Below, in pieces: positions 17,537-26,096 of a stretch of 64,000 bases of DNA. A model generated the notes under the pieces. That model was given only the letters and a program-made list of their open reading frames with translations. It was not told where the DNA came from and made no database searches. The position numbers and the translations under genes are program-made. Location of the stretch: contig JBBQTI010000019.1 of the NCBI GenBank assembly GCA_038213435.1, forward strand, positions 1 to 64,000. Direction: 5' to 3'. Numbering within the stretch: the stretch's first letter is position 1; the number at the start of each line of letters is the position of its first letter. Source of the stretch: PALSA-610 sp038213435 (lineage in GTDB: Bacteria; Actinomycetota; Acidimicrobiia; IMCC26256; PALSA-610).

Positions 17537-17755
17537 ATGGCCGAGATCCACGCGGAGATCACCGCGAACGTATGGCAAGTCGTCGTCGAGGAGGGCCAGA
17601 TGGTCGCCGAGGGCGACGAGATCTGCATCCTCGAGTCGATGAAGATGGAGATCCCGGTGATCACCGAGGTTCCGGGCGTCGTGCGCGAGCTCGACGTCGA
17701 GCCCGGCCAGACGGTGCAAGAGGGCGATCGCATCGCGTTGATCGACGAGTCCTGA
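17537..17755 (+). CDS. Biotin/lipoyl attachment domain protein
   Basis: Stand-alone biotin carboxyl carrier of 72 residues: a single flattened beta-barrel domain with the biotinylation motif ESMKMEI, in which Lys36 is modified by biotin ligase. It would shuttle carboxylate between a biotin carboxylase and the carboxyltransferase encoded just upstream. Such tiny free carriers occur in actinobacterial acyl-CoA carboxylases that lack a fused carrier. The crotonase gene starts 16 bases downstream. Confidence 0.92.
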   Translation: MAEIHAEITANVWQVVVEEGQMVAEGDEICILESMKMEIPVITEVPGVVRELDVEPGQTVQEGDRIALIDES

Positions 17756-17771
17756 GCGAATCGACCGTCGT

Positions 17772-18533
17772 GTGATCCACTTCGAAGAGCGGGGGCAGGT
17801 AGGCGTTGCGACGATCGATCGCCCGGAGCGTCGCAACGCGCTGAACGCCGAGTTGTGCGCGCAGCTGCGAGATCGTCTCGAGCGGTCCGGTGAGTTGCGA
17901 GCGATTGTCATCACCGGAGCCGGGACCGCGTTCTGCTCTGGTGCCGATCTCGTGACCCGCTTCGCCGCCGGCGGCGACGCGACCACCGACACGTTCCGAC
18001 CCGCATTCGAAGAAGTGCTCGACGCGATCGTTGCCCACCCGGCGCCCGTTGTCGCGGCGATCAACGGCCCCGCGATCGGAGCGGGGATGCAGCTCGCGGT
18101 CGCGTGCGACCTGCGCGTCGCCGCGCTCGGCGCGCGCCTCGCCATCCCCGGCGGCAAGCTGGGTATCCACCTCAGCGCCCGCAACATCTGGCGACTCGCC
18201 CAGCTCGTAGGCCAGGGCGCGGCCCGCGACTTCCTGCTCGCGGGGCGTACCGTCGACGCCGAGGAGGCGCTGCGCATGGGTCTGGTGCAGTACGTCGAGC
18301 ACGACGCGCCGGCCGCGGCGCTCGCGGTCGCGGGCGAGATCGCGGCGTCGGCGCCGCTGACCGTTCGAGGGCACAAGCGCGCGTTGAATCTCATCGCCGA
18401 CGCACAGTGGCTCGGTGACGGCGCTCGGGCCGCGATCGCCGACCTCGAGGCGCGCGCGTTCGCGAGCGACGACCTCCGAGAAGGCATGGCCGCCTTCGCC
18501 GAGAAGCGCACTCCCGACTTCCACGGCACGTAA
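17772..18533 (+). CDS. Enoyl-CoA hydratase/isomerase family protein
   Basis: Second crotonase, 253 residues. It shows DRPERRNALNAELCAQL, the oxyanion-hole blocks AFCSGADLVTRF and NGPAIGAGMQLAVACDLRV, and FAEKRTPDF at the C-terminus. The hydratase glutamates are not both present (IPGGKLGIHLSARN), as in many uncharacterised actinobacterial EchA paralogues, so the reaction is uncertain. The GTG start lies 16 bases after the biotin carrier gene, placing it in the same acyl-CoA cluster. Confidence 0.85.
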   Translation: MIHFEERGQVGVATIDRPERRNALNAELCAQLRDRLERSGELRAIVITGAGTAFCSGADLVTRFAAGGDATTDTFRPAFEEVLDAIVAHPAPVVAAINGPAIGAGMQLAVACDLRVAALGARLAIPGGKLGIHLSARNIWRLAQLVGQGAARDFLLAGRTVDAEEALRMGLVQYVEHDAPAAALAVAGEIAASAPLTVRGHKRALNLIADAQWLGDGARAAIADLEARAFASDDLREGMAAFAEKRTPDFHGT

Positions 18534-18543
18534 GCGGGGTCGG

Positions 18544-18947
18544 ATGGCTTCTCAGGACGATGTTCGTCGGATCCCGTTGTCGCTGCCCGAAACGGTCGAG
18601 TCGAATGATCGCTTCGCGTTCTCGGTTTTCGACCGGGGCAAGGAGAAGGGGTCGTCTGGGTCTGGCTCGAGCGCCTCGAGCCGAAGAAGCCTCGCGTTCC
18701 CAATCCTGCCGTCGTCGCCATTCGCGTCGCCGACGAAGCCGAGAAACAGACGTTGCTCGCCGTCGACGACAAGAAGTTCTTCACCGAAGATCACTACAAC
18801 GGCTATCCCGCGATCCTGGTTCGGCTCGCGGCCATCGAGGCGGACGAAGTCGAAGAGCTGATCACCGACGCGTGGCGCTGTATGGCGCCGCGCGCGCTGG
18901 TCGAGGATTTCGACGAGCATGAACCGAGCGGAGCATCGGATGGTTGA
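18544..18947 (+). pseudogene. MmcQ/YjbR family protein with a frameshift
   Basis: The first 36 codons (MASQDDVRRIPLSLPETVES onward) run to a GGGG tract at 18648-18651. The rest of the family signature then continues in the next frame (VVWVWLERLEPKKP, KKFFTEDHYNGYPAILVRL, DAWRCMAPRALVEDF). Adding one G to the tract restores a protein of about 134 residues. MmcQ/YjbR proteins have a CyaY-like fold and an uncharacterised, DNA-binding-like role. The downstream DinB gene overlaps the end by 8 bases. Confidence 0.75.
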
Positions 18948-19458
18948 AGATCTCGAAGACCCCCGTCGGCAGGAGCCACCCTTCGTTCTGGGTGAGCGAG
19001 AGATGCTCGACGCCTGGCTCGAGTATCACCGCACCACACTGCTTCTCAAGTGCGAAGGACTCGACGACGCCGACCGGAAGAGCCGGCCCGTGCTCACCTC
19101 CAAGCTGTCGCTCCATGGTCTGGTGCGCCACGTGGCCGAGGTCGAGCGGAACTGGTTCCGTCGCGTGCTACTTCGCGAGCCGGGAGCGCCGCCGATCTGG
19201 TACGACCCTGCGATCGAGGACAGCGAGCTCGTCCCCCTCGACGACGCCGACTGGGAAGCAGATCTCGCGGCCTGGCACGGCGAGTGCGACGCCAGTCGCG
19301 CGGCAGCTGCGGCGCACGAGCTGGACGACACCGGTCTACGACACGGAGAGCCGTGCTCGTTGCGCTGGATCTACGTGCACATGATCGAGGAGTACGCGCG
19401 CCACAACGGGCACGCCGACATCATCCGCGAGCTGACCGACGGAGCTGTCGGCTGGTAG
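18940..19458 (+). CDS. DinB family protein (DUF664)
   Basis: Protein of 172 residues predicted to form the DinB four-helix bundle. It has the DUF664 blocks LLKCEGLDDADRKSRPV, SLHGLVRHVAEVERNWFRR and LRWIYVHMIEEYARHNGHADIIRE. The three metal-ligand histidines (RHVAEVE, and H and H of EYARHNGH) are present. The family includes mycothiol- and bacillithiol-dependent enzymes, but the reaction here is unknown. The ATG at 18940 has GGAG 6 bases upstream; an ATG at 18919 does not. Confidence 0.85.
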   Translation: MVEDLEDPRRQEPPFVLGEREMLDAWLEYHRTTLLLKCEGLDDADRKSRPVLTSKLSLHGLVRHVAEVERNWFRRVLLREPGAPPIWYDPAIEDSELVPLDDADWEADLAAWHGECDASRAAAAAHELDDTGLRHGEPCSLRWIYVHMIEEYARHNGHADIIRELTDGAVGW

Positions 19459-20335
19459 CGGACGACCACGGGAGCGCGTCGAGATCCACGTTGCCGCCCG
19501 AGCAGATGATCCCGACGCGCGCGCCGTCGAGCCTCGCGGCGTACGCGGCCGCGAACGCGACCGCGGCACTCGGCTCGATCACTTGCTTCGTCCGCTCCCA
19601 CACGACGCGCATCGCCTCGACGATGGCCGCTTCGTCGACGACGATCTGCTCGACGTCGTGTTCGTCCAGGATCGCCTTCGTTCGGGCCGAACAGCCGGTC
19701 CGCAAACCGTCGGCGAGGGTGGACGCTCGATCGCGTGGCGTTCCGCCGATCACCCGTATCGGCGCGACGGCCACGCATGTCCCCGAGCACAACCCGCCAC
19801 CGCCGATCGGCGTCACGACGACGTCGAGGTCGGGGATCTCTTGCGTCAACTCGAGCGCGGCGGTGCCCGCGCCCGCGATCACGCGTTCGTCGTCGAAGGG
19901 ATGGATCTCGACCGCGCCCGTGCGATCGAGCACCTCGCCGAGCGCCGCTCGGCGCGCGTCGAGGCTGTTGTCGCACAAGGTGATTTCCGCGCCGTAGCGC
20001 TGCACCGCGGCGCGCTTCGCGGTCGACGCGTTCTTCGGCATCACGACGTAGGCCGGTATGCCACGCGCCTCGGCTGCGAGCGCGAGCGCGGCGGCATGAT
20101 TGCCCGACGAGTGCGCGGCGACGCCTCGACGCGCGCCGGCTTCGGTGAGCAACTGCACTGCGTTGGTTGCGCCGCGGTACTTGAACGCACCGGCGCGTTG
20201 CAGGTGCTCCGCCTTGACGAACACATGCGCGTCGACCCAGTCGTCGAGCGAGCGCGAACGGAGCACGGGCGTGCGTTGCACGAACGGGGCGATGCGTGCC
20301 GCGGCCTCGTCGACGTGCGCCCGGTCGACGCTCAC
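19421..20335 (-). CDS. PLP-dependent threonine/serine dehydratase
   Basis: Fold-type II PLP enzyme of 304 residues. The Schiff-base lysine is in GAFKYRGA, the substrate carboxylate loop is SSGNHAAA, the phosphate-binding glycine loop is GGGGL, and ICSGGNVD closes the site. It resembles catabolic threonine dehydratase or serine racemase without an ACT domain, so it probably deaminates L-threonine or L-serine to the 2-oxo acid. The 3' end overlaps the convergent DinB gene by 38 bases. The GTG start lies 4 bases after the sortase stop. Confidence 0.85.
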   Translation of the reverse strand: MSVDRAHVDEAAARIAPFVQRTPVLRSRSLDDWVDAHVFVKAEHLQRAGAFKYRGATNAVQLLTEAGARRGVAAHSSGNHAAALALAAEARGIPAYVVMPKNASTAKRAAVQRYGAEITLCDNSLDARRAALGEVLDRTGAVEIHPFDDERVIAGAGTAALELTQEIPDLDVVVTPIGGGGLCSGTCVAVAPIRVIGGTPRDRASTLADGLRTGCSARTKAILDEHDVEQIVVDEAAIVEAMRVVWERTKQVIEPSAAVAFAAAYAARLDGARVGIICSGGNVDLDALPWSSATSRQLRRSARG

Positions 20336-20339
20336 GTGT

Positions 20340-21305
20340 CTAGTAGCCCGCGGGGAGTGCGCGTTCCAGGTAGACGTAGAATGGGAACAACGCGACGAGG
20401 AACGGCAGGACGCCGGTCAGCCAGGTGAGCGGGTGCCGCCAGCGGCGGAACATCCACCACCACCCGAGCCCCACGAGCACGGCGATGGTCCCCCAGGTGA
20501 CGCTCGGAACGAGACTGCGGGTCTGGCCCGACAGCCCCTCGGCGAGGCCCGCTCGCTCCGTGACGCCCGCCTTGCCGGTGCCGAGGGTGGTAGCAGCTCG
20601 CGGCTTCGCCTTCGTCGGCTTCGCGCTCTTCGCCGGGACGAGCTTCGCCTTGACGACGATGCGCTGTGCCGCGGAGCCTTTGGGATGGCACGCCGTGAGC
20701 GTCAGCTCCGGACCGGGCGTATTGCCGACGACCCAGACGTCGGTCGGTGCGACGGTGAACCATGGCCGGGACACCTGGTAGTCGAAGGTGCCGGCGAACG
20801 TCTCGATGATGATGTCGTCGCCGGGCACGAGGTTGTCGAGGCCCCAGAACGGGTGCAGGTAGGTGGTGCGATGCCCGGCAATCGCGGCGTTGCCGATCGT
20901 TCCGGGCAGCGGCGTGCCCGGGTAATGACCCGGGCCTTTCTTCAGATCGTCTCTCGACGTGCCCTCGACGAACAACATGTGCAGGTTGATGCGCGGGATC
21001 GTGATCCAGCCCTCGACGTCGCCATCGGCGGGCGTCGGGATCGGAGGCCGCGCGTCGGAGTAGGGGACGGTCGTCGTGGTCGGTCCGGGCTTGGGCGCGG
21101 GCTTCTTCACCGTCGTCGGGACCGGGCCGACGGTGTCGTTCTCCGCGGCGTACTGCTTCATCTCCTTTTGGAAGTTGTTCTCGAGATTTTCCTGGGCGCG
21201 AGCGGTGAAGATGCCCGTGCCCCACAGCTGATACACGACGAACAGCAGTATCAGGATCCCAAGGGTCACCAGCGTCCGGCCGATGCCCGCGATCGCACGT
21301 CGCAC
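20340..21305 (-). CDS. Class E sortase
   Basis: Membrane transpeptidase of 321 residues. It has an N-terminal helix (LVTLGILILLFVVYQLW), a Pro/Thr-rich spacer to about residue 85, the sortase barrel with GHYPGTPLPGTIGNAAIAGHRTTY (His in AGHRTT), the catalytic Cys in LTACHPKGSAAQR with its Arg, and two more C-terminal helices (WGTIAVLVGLGWWW and LTGVLPFLVALFPFYVYL). Class E enzymes of actinobacteria attach LAXTG-type proteins to the wall; no substrate is encoded nearby. A TACGAT box lies 7 bases before the GTG. Confidence 0.88.
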   Translation of the reverse strand: MRRAIAGIGRTLVTLGILILLFVVYQLWGTGIFTARAQENLENNFQKEMKQYAAENDTVGPVPTTVKKPAPKPGPTTTTVPYSDARPPIPTPADGDVEGWITIPRINLHMLFVEGTSRDDLKKGPGHYPGTPLPGTIGNAAIAGHRTTYLHPFWGLDNLVPGDDIIIETFAGTFDYQVSRPWFTVAPTDVWVVGNTPGPELTLTACHPKGSAAQRIVVKAKLVPAKSAKPTKAKPRAATTLGTGKAGVTERAGLAEGLSGQTRSLVPSVTWGTIAVLVGLGWWWMFRRWRHPLTWLTGVLPFLVALFPFYVYLERALPAGY

Positions 21306-21312
21306 GCCGCTG

Positions 21313-21389
21313 ATCGTACCGGCCGTGATGCGACGCTCGCGCGCGGTGGTCGGCCCGGTTCGCCGGGTTCGCCGACCTCTCCGTAAGCT
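21313..21389. promoter_or_regulatory. Divergent -10 boxes between sortase and ccm operon
   Basis: TACGAT on the minus strand (21313-21318) serves the sortase GTG at 21305. TAAGCT on the plus strand (21384-21389) lies about 35 bases before the ccmA start and would give a short leader carrying the GGAG ribosome binding site. Confidence 0.45.
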
Positions 21390-21425
21390 TCATTCGTACC
21401 GCACCCCCGGTCCCCGGAGCTCTGG

Positions 21426-22115
21426 TTGCGCTGCGTACGCCTTCGGTCGGCCGTTTGCATGCTCGGACGATTTCCCGCGCTCGCGGGCGCCGACCTCGAG
21501 GTCGAAACCGGAGAGGTCGTACTGCTCAGCGGACCGAACGGCGCCGGCAAGACCACGCTGTTGCGGCTGTGTGCGGGTCTCTTGCCGCTGCGCGCGGGAG
21601 AGGCTGAGGTGCTCGGCGTGGACCTGGCGGTAGAGCCACGTCGCGTTCGCCGCGCGGTCGCCCTCGTGGGTCACGAGACGTTTTGCTACGACGATCTCAC
21701 TGTCGCCGAGAACGTCCGCTTCGTGGCTCGGGCGACCGGTCACCGCGCGGCTGATGCCGACGACGTGCTCGAACGAGTTGGTTTGCAACGGGTCGCGCAC
21801 ACTGCGCACGGCAGGTTGTCGCAGGGGCAGCGCCGGCGCTTGTCGCTGGCCAACGCGCTCGTCCGAAAGCCGCGCCTGCTGTTGCTCGACGAGCCGCACG
21901 CCGGCCTCGACGAACACGGTCGCGCGGTGTTGGCTGAGATCGTGCGCGCGACGCCCGCGGAGGGCCGCACGGTGATCTTGGCGTCGCACGAGCTCGATCT
22001 CGCCCGCAGGCTCGCGACGCGCGAGGTGCGCATCGTCGCCGGCCAGGTGCACGCGGTACCTGCTGCCGGTCCGCCCGCGGATCCGGTCGTGGCCGAAGTC
22101 GAGGCGCGCGCATGA
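21426..22115 (+). CDS. ccmA: Cytochrome c maturation ABC transporter ATP-binding protein
   Basis: ATPase of 229 residues that with CcmB and CcmC releases holo-CcmE during c-type cytochrome assembly. The Walker A motif is SGPNGAGKTT (about residues 35-44), the signature is LSQGQRRRLSLANAL, Walker B is LLLLDEPHAGLD, and the switch His is in ASHELD. The TTG at 21426 has GGAG 6 bases upstream and gives the usual N-terminus just before LGRFPALAGADL; the first ATG would remove 11 residues. It opens an operon with overlapping genes. Confidence 0.9.
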   Translation: MRCVRLRSAVCMLGRFPALAGADLEVETGEVVLLSGPNGAGKTTLLRLCAGLLPLRAGEAEVLGVDLAVEPRRVRRAVALVGHETFCYDDLTVAENVRFVARATGHRAADADDVLERVGLQRVAHTAHGRLSQGQRRRLSLANALVRKPRLLLLDEPHAGLDEHGRAVLAEIVRATPAEGRTVILASHELDLARRLATREVRIVAGQVHAVPAAGPPADPVVAEVEARA

Positions 22116-22786
22116 GCTTCCTGCGCGACGCCCTGCTCGTCGCCGGCAAGGATCTGCGCATCGAGCGCCGGTCGCGGGTCGCGCTCCAGCAGATCATCCC
22201 GTTCGGTGGCGTCGTCGTGATGCTGTTCGCGTTTGCGCTCGACTCCGACCGCACGCTGCTGCACCAAGCCGCGCCGGGACTGTTCTGGGCCGCGGTGCTC
22301 CTGGCCGTCGTGCTCGCGGTCGGGCGGTCGTTCGCGATCGAGGAAGCCAATCGCGCGCGCGACGGGCTGCGGTTGTCCGGTCTCGACGGCGGATCGATCT
22401 TCCTCGGCAAGGCCGCCGCGGTCGCGGTCGAGTTGTTCTTGCTCGAGGTGATCGTCGGCGCCGCCGTCGTCGTGTTGTACGACGTCTCCGTCCGGGGCGT
22501 GGTCGTGCTTCTCTGCGCGGCTGTCGCCGCCACCGTCGGGCTCGCGGCCACCGGTACCGTCTACGGCGTGCTGGCCGGAGGATTACGCGCCCGCGAGACG
22601 CTCGTGCCTCTGCTTGTGCTCCCGGCGGTCACTCCGGTGATGCTCGGCGCGACGCGTTCGTTCCAGGCGGCGCTCGACGGTATTCCCGGCGACGCGTGGC
22701 CTTGGGTGCAACTGCTCGCGGCGTTCGCGGTGCTGGCGGTAGCCGCGGGCACCGTCGCATTCGGTCCGCTCCTGGAGGAAGCATGA
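22112..22786 (+). CDS. ccmB: Heme exporter-type membrane protein CcmB
   Basis: Six-helix membrane subunit of 224 residues that forms the CcmAB transporter. The N-terminus (FLRDALLVAGKDLRIERRSR) and the block FAIEEANRARDGLRLSGLDG are characteristic of CcmB. The start codon overlaps the ccmA stop (ATGA), and GGAGG precedes the following ccmC. Confidence 0.9.
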   Translation: MSFLRDALLVAGKDLRIERRSRVALQQIIPFGGVVVMLFAFALDSDRTLLHQAAPGLFWAAVLLAVVLAVGRSFAIEEANRARDGLRLSGLDGGSIFLGKAAAVAVELFLLEVIVGAAVVVLYDVSVRGVVVLLCAAVAATVGLAATGTVYGVLAGGLRARETLVPLLVLPAVTPVMLGATRSFQAALDGIPGDAWPWVQLLAAFAVLAVAAGTVAFGPLLEEA

Positions 22787-23505
22787 AGCGGCTCTTCCTC
22801 GCGACGACCGTCGTCGCCCTGGCCGTTACCGCCGTGTTCGCGTTGTGGATCACGCCGCCGCGCGCGGATCAAGGCTTCGACGCGGTGCGACTGCTCTATC
22901 TGCACGCGCCGACGGCGTGGATCGCGTATCTGGCCTTCGGTGTCACCGCGCTGGCGTCTCTGCTCTGGCTCTTGCCGCGCACGCGCAACACCACGTGGGA
23001 CCTGCTCGCGGGCGCGTCGGCCGAGGTCGGCGTTGTGTTCACGGGGCTCACGCTCGTCCTCGGGTCACTCTGGGGCCGGCCGACATGGGGAACCTGGTGG
23101 GAGTGGGACGCGCGTCTCACCACCACCGCGATCCTCTTCTTCCTCTACCTCGGCTATCTCGCCCTGCGTCGCACGGGAACGACCGCCGACGAGCGCGGGA
23201 AGCGGAGCGCGATCGCCGCGCTGATCGCCTTCGCCGACGTTCCCGTGAGCTACCTGTCGGTGACCTGGTGGCAGACGCTGCATCAACAGGGCACCGTCTT
23301 CAACGAGCGGCTCAGCGTGAAGATCGACGGCTCGATGGCCTTCACCCTCGTCGCCGCGGTCGTCTCGTTCACCTTGCTCTACGGCTACCTCGTGCTCGAG
23401 CGCTTCGAGCTCGCGCAGCTCGAAGAGGGACGCGAGGCACGCGAGCTCGAGCGCGCGATCGCCGACCGGGTCCGCGCCGAGCACGTAGAGGTCGCTCCGG
23501 TATGA
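22783..23505 (+). CDS. ccmC: Heme-handling membrane protein CcmC
   Basis: Polytopic protein of 240 residues that attaches heme to CcmE. It has the WWD-type motif WGTWWEWDARLT between helices, and flanking histidines in LLYLHAPTAW and WWQTLHQQG as axial heme ligand candidates. The C-terminal tail is longer and more charged (EEGREARELERAIADRVRAE) than in the E. coli protein. ATGA overlaps with both ccmB and ccmD indicate coupled translation. Confidence 0.92.
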   Translation: MKRLFLATTVVALAVTAVFALWITPPRADQGFDAVRLLYLHAPTAWIAYLAFGVTALASLLWLLPRTRNTTWDLLAGASAEVGVVFTGLTLVLGSLWGRPTWGTWWEWDARLTTTAILFFLYLGYLALRRTGTTADERGKRSAIAALIAFADVPVSYLSVTWWQTLHQQGTVFNERLSVKIDGSMAFTLVAAVVSFTLLYGYLVLERFELAQLEEGREARELERAIADRVRAEHVEVAPV

Positions 23506-23633
23506 GTCACAACTGGGGGTTCGTGGCCGCGGGCTACTCGATCACCACGGCCGCGCTCGTGGGCTACTTCGTGTGGGTACGGTTGCGCACCCGACACTTA
23601 CGGCGAACGCTTCACGACGAGAACCGTGACTGA
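23502..23633 (+). CDS. ccmD: Small CcmD-like protein
   Basis: Single-helix membrane peptide of 43 residues (MSHNWGFVAAGYSITTAALV, then GYFVWVRLRTRHLRR). The order Tyr/Gly-rich start, one helix, basic tail and its position between ccmC and ccmE identify it as CcmD, which helps release heme-loaded CcmE from CcmABC. It overlaps ccmC by 4 bases and ccmE by 8 bases. Confidence 0.85.
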   Translation: MSHNWGFVAAGYSITTAALVGYFVWVRLRTRHLRRTLHDENRD

Positions 23634-24087
23634 ACCGCTGGCGCCGGCTCCGCCCCGCAAGAGCAACCGTTTGCGGTACACGATCGTCGCAGTTTTGTGC
23701 GTCGGCGCTGTGGCATGGATGCTCGTACTGATGCAGAAGAACGTCGTTTTCTTCAAGACGATCTCGCAAGCGGTGCGTGACGAGCCGCGCGACGGTATGC
23801 GTACGATGCGGATCGGCGGGGGTGTGCTCCCGCTCAGTATTCAGCAGCATTCCGACGGCGCCGACTTCGACCTCACCGAAGGCGGGGTCACAGTGCACGT
23901 CCACCACATTGGCAACGAGCCCGAGCTCTTCAAGGATTGCGCGCCGGTTGTTGCCGAGGGTCACTGGAGCGCGCCCGGCTCGACAACGTTCGATTCGGCG
24001 CGCCTGCTGATCAAGCACGGCGCCGACTACAGGCCGCCCAAGACCGGCACCCAGTGTCCGCCGGACCCGATCGGCCGCGGCAGTTGA
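23626..24087 (+). CDS. ccmE: Heme chaperone CcmE
   Basis: Membrane-anchored periplasmic heme carrier of 153 residues: an N-terminal helix (YTIVAVLCVGAVAWMLVLM) followed by an OB-fold domain. The covalent heme site is KHGADY with His131 and Tyr135, the HxxxY form rather than the CxxxY variant found in some archaea and deltaproteobacteria. The middle segment (GGVTVHVHHIGNEPELFKD) matches the family's GxxVxVxYxGxxPDLF. GTG start inside the ccmD end. Confidence 0.9.
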   Translation: MTEPLAPAPPRKSNRLRYTIVAVLCVGAVAWMLVLMQKNVVFFKTISQAVRDEPRDGMRTMRIGGGVLPLSIQQHSDGADFDLTEGGVTVHVHHIGNEPELFKDCAPVVAEGHWSAPGSTTFDSARLLIKHGADYRPPKTGTQCPPDPIGRGS

Positions 24088-26096
24088 GAGCACAGCTCGG
24101 CTTCGGCCTGCTCACGATCGGTACCGTCGCTTGCGCCCTCGGCCTCGCCACGCTTGCGACCGGCCTCGCGACGCGGCGTCGCGCGCTGCTCGAGCTCGGC
24201 CGGCGCTACGTCGCGGTGGTACTCGTCGCCGTTGTCGGCGCGTTCGTCGTCATGGAGACGGCGTTGTTCGGCCACGACTACTCGATCAAGTACGTCGCCG
24301 ACAACGTCGCGCGAGCGACGCCCGGTCTCTACACGTTCACCGCGGCCTGGGGCGCGCTCGAGGGTTCGATCCTCTTGTGGGCGCTCTTGCTGTCGGTCTA
24401 CGTGGCCGTCACCACGTGGCGATTCCGGAACCGCTCCGACGACCCGCTCGTCGCCTGGGCGACCCTGGTGCAGTACGCGGTGCTGCTCTTCTTCTTCGCC
24501 CTGATGCTCTTCGCTGCCAACCCGTTCAAGGTCCAGCCCGGCTCGGTGCCGTTCGACGGTGCCGGTCCGAATCCATTGCTTCAGAACCATCCGCTCGTCG
24601 CGATCCACCCGCCGTTCCTCTACACGGGATACGTCGGCTTCGCGATCCCGTTCTCGTTCGCGCTCGCCGCGCTGATCACGGGCCGGTTCGGCGAGGGCTG
24701 GCTCGCGGCGGTGCGGCGCACCACGCTCATCTCATGGGGTTTCCTCACCGTCGGCATCGTGTTGGGCGCGTGGTGGAGCTATTCGGTACTCGGCTGGGGC
24801 GGCTACTGGGGTTGGGACCCCGTCGAGAACGCGTCGCTGCTGCCGTGGCTGACCGCAACTGCGTTCATCCACTCGGTGATGGTGCAGGAGCGCCGGGGGA
24901 TGCTGCGGGTCTGGAACCTGTCGCTGGTCCTCGCGACGTTCTGCCTCACGATCCTCGGCACCTTCCTGACCCGTTCGGGCGTCATCAACTCGGTGCACGC
25001 GTTCTCGCAGTCGAGCATCGGGCCGTGGTTGTTGACGTTCCTCGGCGTGTGCGCGTTCGGGAGCGTCGGACTGGTCGCGTGGCGGGGCGACAAGCTCCGT
25101 TCACCGGGCCGCATCGACTCCGCCGTCTCACGCGAAGCGGCGTTTCTGTTGAACAATTTGCTGTTCGCCGGGTTCGCGCTCGTCGTGCTCACCGGGACCG
25201 TGTTCCCGCTGCTGGTCGAGGCATTGCAGAACAAGCAGGTCACGGTGGGGGAGCCGTACTTCACGCGCCTCGGTGTGCCGATCGGCATTGCGCTGCTGTT
25301 CCTCATGTCGGTCGGGCCGGCGTTGCCCTGGCGGGCGGCGAGCGGGGAGTTGCTGCGCGACCGTCTGTTGATCCCGGCGTGGGCCGGGGCCGTCACGCTG
25401 GTGATCGCGCTGGTTGCCGGCGCGCACGGCGTCGCCAACGTCGGCGCCTTCGCCCTCGGCGCGTTCGCGCTCGCGAGTATCGGTCGTTCGGTCGTAGTGG
25501 GGATCCGGGCCCGGAAGCGTGCGACCTCCGAGGCGCTTCGAGTTGCCGCGGCGCGCACCGTGCGCTCCAAGCCGCGGTTGTACGGCGGTCTGCTCGTGCA
25601 CGCCGGCGTTGTCGTGGTTGCGATCGCGCTGGCGACGACCGGCGGCTACACGACGAAGCGCGAGGTGCAGCTCTCACCGGGCGAGTCGGCGCGCGTTCGC
25701 GGCTACACCGTGACCTACCTCGCCCGCGAGGTGTCCCAGTCGGCTCAGAAGACCACGATCAAGGCGCGCGTGAAGGTCAGTGGCGTCGGGGAGCTCGCGC
25801 CCGCGATCTCCTCGTTCCCCAATGCGGCCGAGGGCATCGGCACCCCCTCGATCCACACCACTCCATGGCGCGACTTCTACCTGACGCTCATCTCGTCTCC
25901 GACGTCGGGCCGCGTCACGATCGGCGTGCAGATCGGGACGATGGTGATGTGGCTCTGGATCGGTGGTCTGATCATGGCGCTCGGCACCGCGCTCGCGCTC
26001 GTACCCGTGCGCAAGCGCGATGTGCTCGCGCGAAGGATCGCCGGCATGGCCGGTGACGACTCGGCGCCGGTTCCGCTCGCCGAGGCTCGCACCTGA
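24084..26096 (+). CDS. ccmF: Cytochrome c heme lyase CcmF
   Basis: Large membrane protein of 670 residues with about 15 hydrophobic segments that transfers heme from CcmE to apocytochrome c. The WWD domain WGGYWGWDPVENASLLPW is followed by the conserved SLVLATFCLTILGTFLTRSG. Periplasmic histidines are in NHPLVAIHPPF and GVINSVHAFSQSS. The TTG at 24084 overlaps the ccmE stop (TTGA), an uncommon start codon supported by this coupling and by the hydrophobic N-terminus. Confidence 0.92.
   Translation: MRAQLGFGLLTIGTVACALGLATLATGLATRRRALLELGRRYVAVVLVAVVGAFVVMETALFGHDYSIKYVADNVARATPGLYTFTAAWGALEGSILLWALLLSVYVAVTTWRFRNRSDDPLVAWATLVQYAVLLFFFALMLFAANPFKVQPGSVPFDGAGPNPLLQNHPLVAIHPPFLYTGYVGFAIPFSFALAALITGRFGEGWLAAVRRTTLISWGFLTVGIVLGAWWSYSVLGWGGYWGWDPVENASLLPWLTATAFIHSVMVQERRGMLRVWNLSLVLATFCLTILGTFLTRSGVINSVHAFSQSSIGPWLLTFLGVCAFGSVGLVAWRGDKLRSPGRIDSAVSREAAFLLNNLLFAGFALVVLTGTVFPLLVEALQNKQVTVGEPYFTRLGVPIGIALLFLMSVGPALPWRAASGELLRDRLLIPAWAGAVTLVIALVAGAHGVANVGAFALGAFALASIGRSVVVGIRARKRATSEALRVAAARTVRSKPRLYGGLLVHAGVVVVAIALATTGGYTTKREVQLSPGESARVRGYTVTYLAREVSQSAQKTTIKARVKVSGVGELAPAISSFPNAAEGIGTPSIHTTPWRDFYLTLISSPTSGRVTIGVQIGTMVMWLWIGGLIMALGTALALVPVRKRDVLARRIAGMAGDDSAPVPLAEART

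Noticed and set aside
15674..18784. Very long minus-strand open frame opposite the carboxylase cluster
   Set aside because: It crosses four recognised plus-strand genes and has no family motif; typical high-GC shadow frame.
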